A DNA stretch of 6,217 bases, from the NCBI GenBank assembly GCA_016176745.1, contig JACOWO010000051.1, forward strand, positions 1 to 6,217. The letters run 5' to 3'. Positions 5,256 through 6,217 of this stretch are shown one piece after another. A model generated the notes under the pieces. The model was not told the DNA's origin. It ran no database searches and saw only the letters and a program-made list of their open reading frames with translations. Position numbers and translations under genes: made by a program. The stretch comes from Nitrosopumilales archaeon. Its GTDB lineage: Archaea; Thermoproteota; Nitrososphaeria; Nitrososphaerales; Nitrosopumilaceae. Every line of letters starts with the position of its first letter. Within the stretch, counting starts at the first letter, position 1.

Positions 5256-6217
5256 ATGAACATAAAATCAGAGAAAAATCAATCGCTAAACAAAAAGACT
5301 TCGGCGCTTTGTGCATTCATATTTGAAGATTCAAAGGAACCACTTGGCATTCCAAAACTGCCAGCAAAGCTTGATGCAGCAGTAAAGCAGTCAATAAAGG
5401 AGACACAAGGCAAGTTTGAGTCTTTTTCTATAATTCATACACATCAGCTAATCGCTGCAGAAAAAATAATCATTGCAGGTCTTGGAAAAAAACAAAAGAC
5501 AGCAACAGACTCTATACGAATGGTTGCAGGAAAAATTGCACAAAAAGTTCGTGAGTTAAAACTTGCGGATTTTACGATCATTGTTCCAGAAGAACTCCAG
5601 TTTAACATCAATCAAACAGTCTCTGCAATAGTTGAAGGAGCAGAGATGTCAATGTATTCATTTGACAAGTACAAAAAAGAAAAAAAGGAAGGCAATGCAC
5701 CTGACTTAATCCTTGTGACCTCACACAAGGTTGATGATGTTATTTTAAAGGCAAAAAAAATTTCCGAAGCTGTAAACTATACAAGAGACATTGCAAACCT
5801 TCCTCCAAACGAATGCTCGCCTGCGCAACTAGCAGGTTTTGCAAAATCATTAGCATCAAAAAATAATCTCAAGTGTACCATTTTGTCAAAAAGTGAACTA
5901 AAACAAAAAGGGCTTGGTGGAATTTCTGCTGTTGGTCAGGGAAGCAAAAACGAGCCAAAGCTAATCATCTTAGAATATCGTAGAGGCAAAAAGCAAGACA
6001 AGCCAGTTGTAGTTGTTGGAAAGGCTGTAACATTTGATACAGGTGGAATCTCAATCAAGCCAAGCGAGAAAATGGATGAGATGAAGTTTGACAAGTGTGG
6101 GGGCTGTACTGTTTTAGGAATAATGAAGGCAGCATCTGATCTCAAGCTGCCAGTTAATTTAGTTGGAATTATTCCATCTGTTGAAAACATGCCAGGCGGA
6201 GAGTCATACAGACCTGG
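5256..6217 (+). CDS. pepA: Leucyl aminopeptidase, family M17 (3' end beyond window)
   Basis: This cytosolic two-metal aminopeptidase removes N-terminal residues from peptides and usually forms hexamers. The first 320 residues are visible, out of about 490-500 expected. Residues 1 to about 165 are the variable N-terminal domain. TRDIANLPPNECSP at 176-189 is the family linker signature, and the catalytic domain begins with VGKAVTFDTGG at 254-264. Metal and catalytic residues fit the E. coli PepA spacing (K270, D275, K282, D293) exactly as K256, D261, K268 and D279. The remaining NTDAEGR metal and arginine residues should fall near 335-342, beyond the window. The metal-site loop reads MKFDKCGGC, with cysteines at 281 and 284 where PepA has MKADMGGAA. 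The start is the ATG about 30 bases after a strong TATA box. It is divergent from TFB and likely monocistronic at its 5' end. Confidence 0.94.
   Translation, partial: MNIKSEKNQSLNKKTSALCAFIFEDSKEPLGIPKLPAKLDAAVKQSIKETQGKFESFSIIHTHQLIAAEKIIIAGLGKKQKTATDSIRMVAGKIAQKVRELKLADFTIIVPEELQFNINQTVSAIVEGAEMSMYSFDKYKKEKKEGNAPDLILVTSHKVDDVILKAKKISEAVNYTRDIANLPPNECSPAQLAGFAKSLASKNNLKCTILSKSELKQKGLGGISAVGQGSKNEPKLIILEYRRGKKQDKPVVVVGKAVTFDTGGISIKPSEKMDEMKFDKCGGCTVLGIMKAASDLKLPVNLVGIIPSVENMPGGESYRP

Noticed and set aside
5936..6190. Minus-strand frame of 84 codons
   Set aside because: It lies opposite the catalytic domain of the aminopeptidase, where the motifs are unmistakable on the plus strand.

Overview
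The window is AT-rich archaeal DNA, most likely from an ammonia-oxidising thaumarchaeon (Nitrososphaerota) of the Nitrosopumilus/Nitrosarchaeum kind. The evidence is a TFB (the archaeal TFIIB), TATA-like boxes in place of bacterial -35/-10 promoters, starts lying about 30 bases from those boxes (leaderless or nearly leaderless mRNAs), and exported proteins with a VFAQ- or EAQ-type signal-peptide end. The lineage is an inference from gene style; no rRNA or amo gene is present to settle it.

Layout, left to right. (1) 1-484, minus strand: the N-terminal 161 residues of an exported, very acidic protein, cut by the window edge. (2) 603-1886, plus: a 12-helix MFS transporter resembling the sialate/carboxylate:H+ symporters, divergent from gene 1. 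(3) 1935-2183, plus: an unrecognised 82-residue protein. (4) 2249-3664, minus: an exported protein with three fibronectin type III domains and a long lysine-rich helical tail, starting at TTG and convergent with gene 3. (5) 3909-4013 and 4046-4156, plus: two very small genes, a 34-residue peptide of charge about +15 and a 36-residue four-cysteine zinc-finger protein. (6) 4153-5169, minus: a TFB, whose stop codon shares a CTAG palindrome with the stop of the zinc-finger gene. (7) 5256-6217, plus: the first 320 residues of an M17 leucyl aminopeptidase, divergent from TFB and cut by the right edge.

The genes do not form one pathway. They are mostly single transcription units arranged divergently or convergently: two cell-surface proteins, one importer, one general transcription factor, one cytosolic peptidase and three small proteins. 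I see no mobile element, CRISPR array, tRNA, rRNA or phage gene, and no clear new multi-gene system. The least described parts are the two small genes next to TFB, the acidic exported protein, the disulfide-patterned FN3 protein, and an AT palindrome with an embedded TATA-like box in the 3665-3908 gap. No gene-free stretch exceeds 300 bases.
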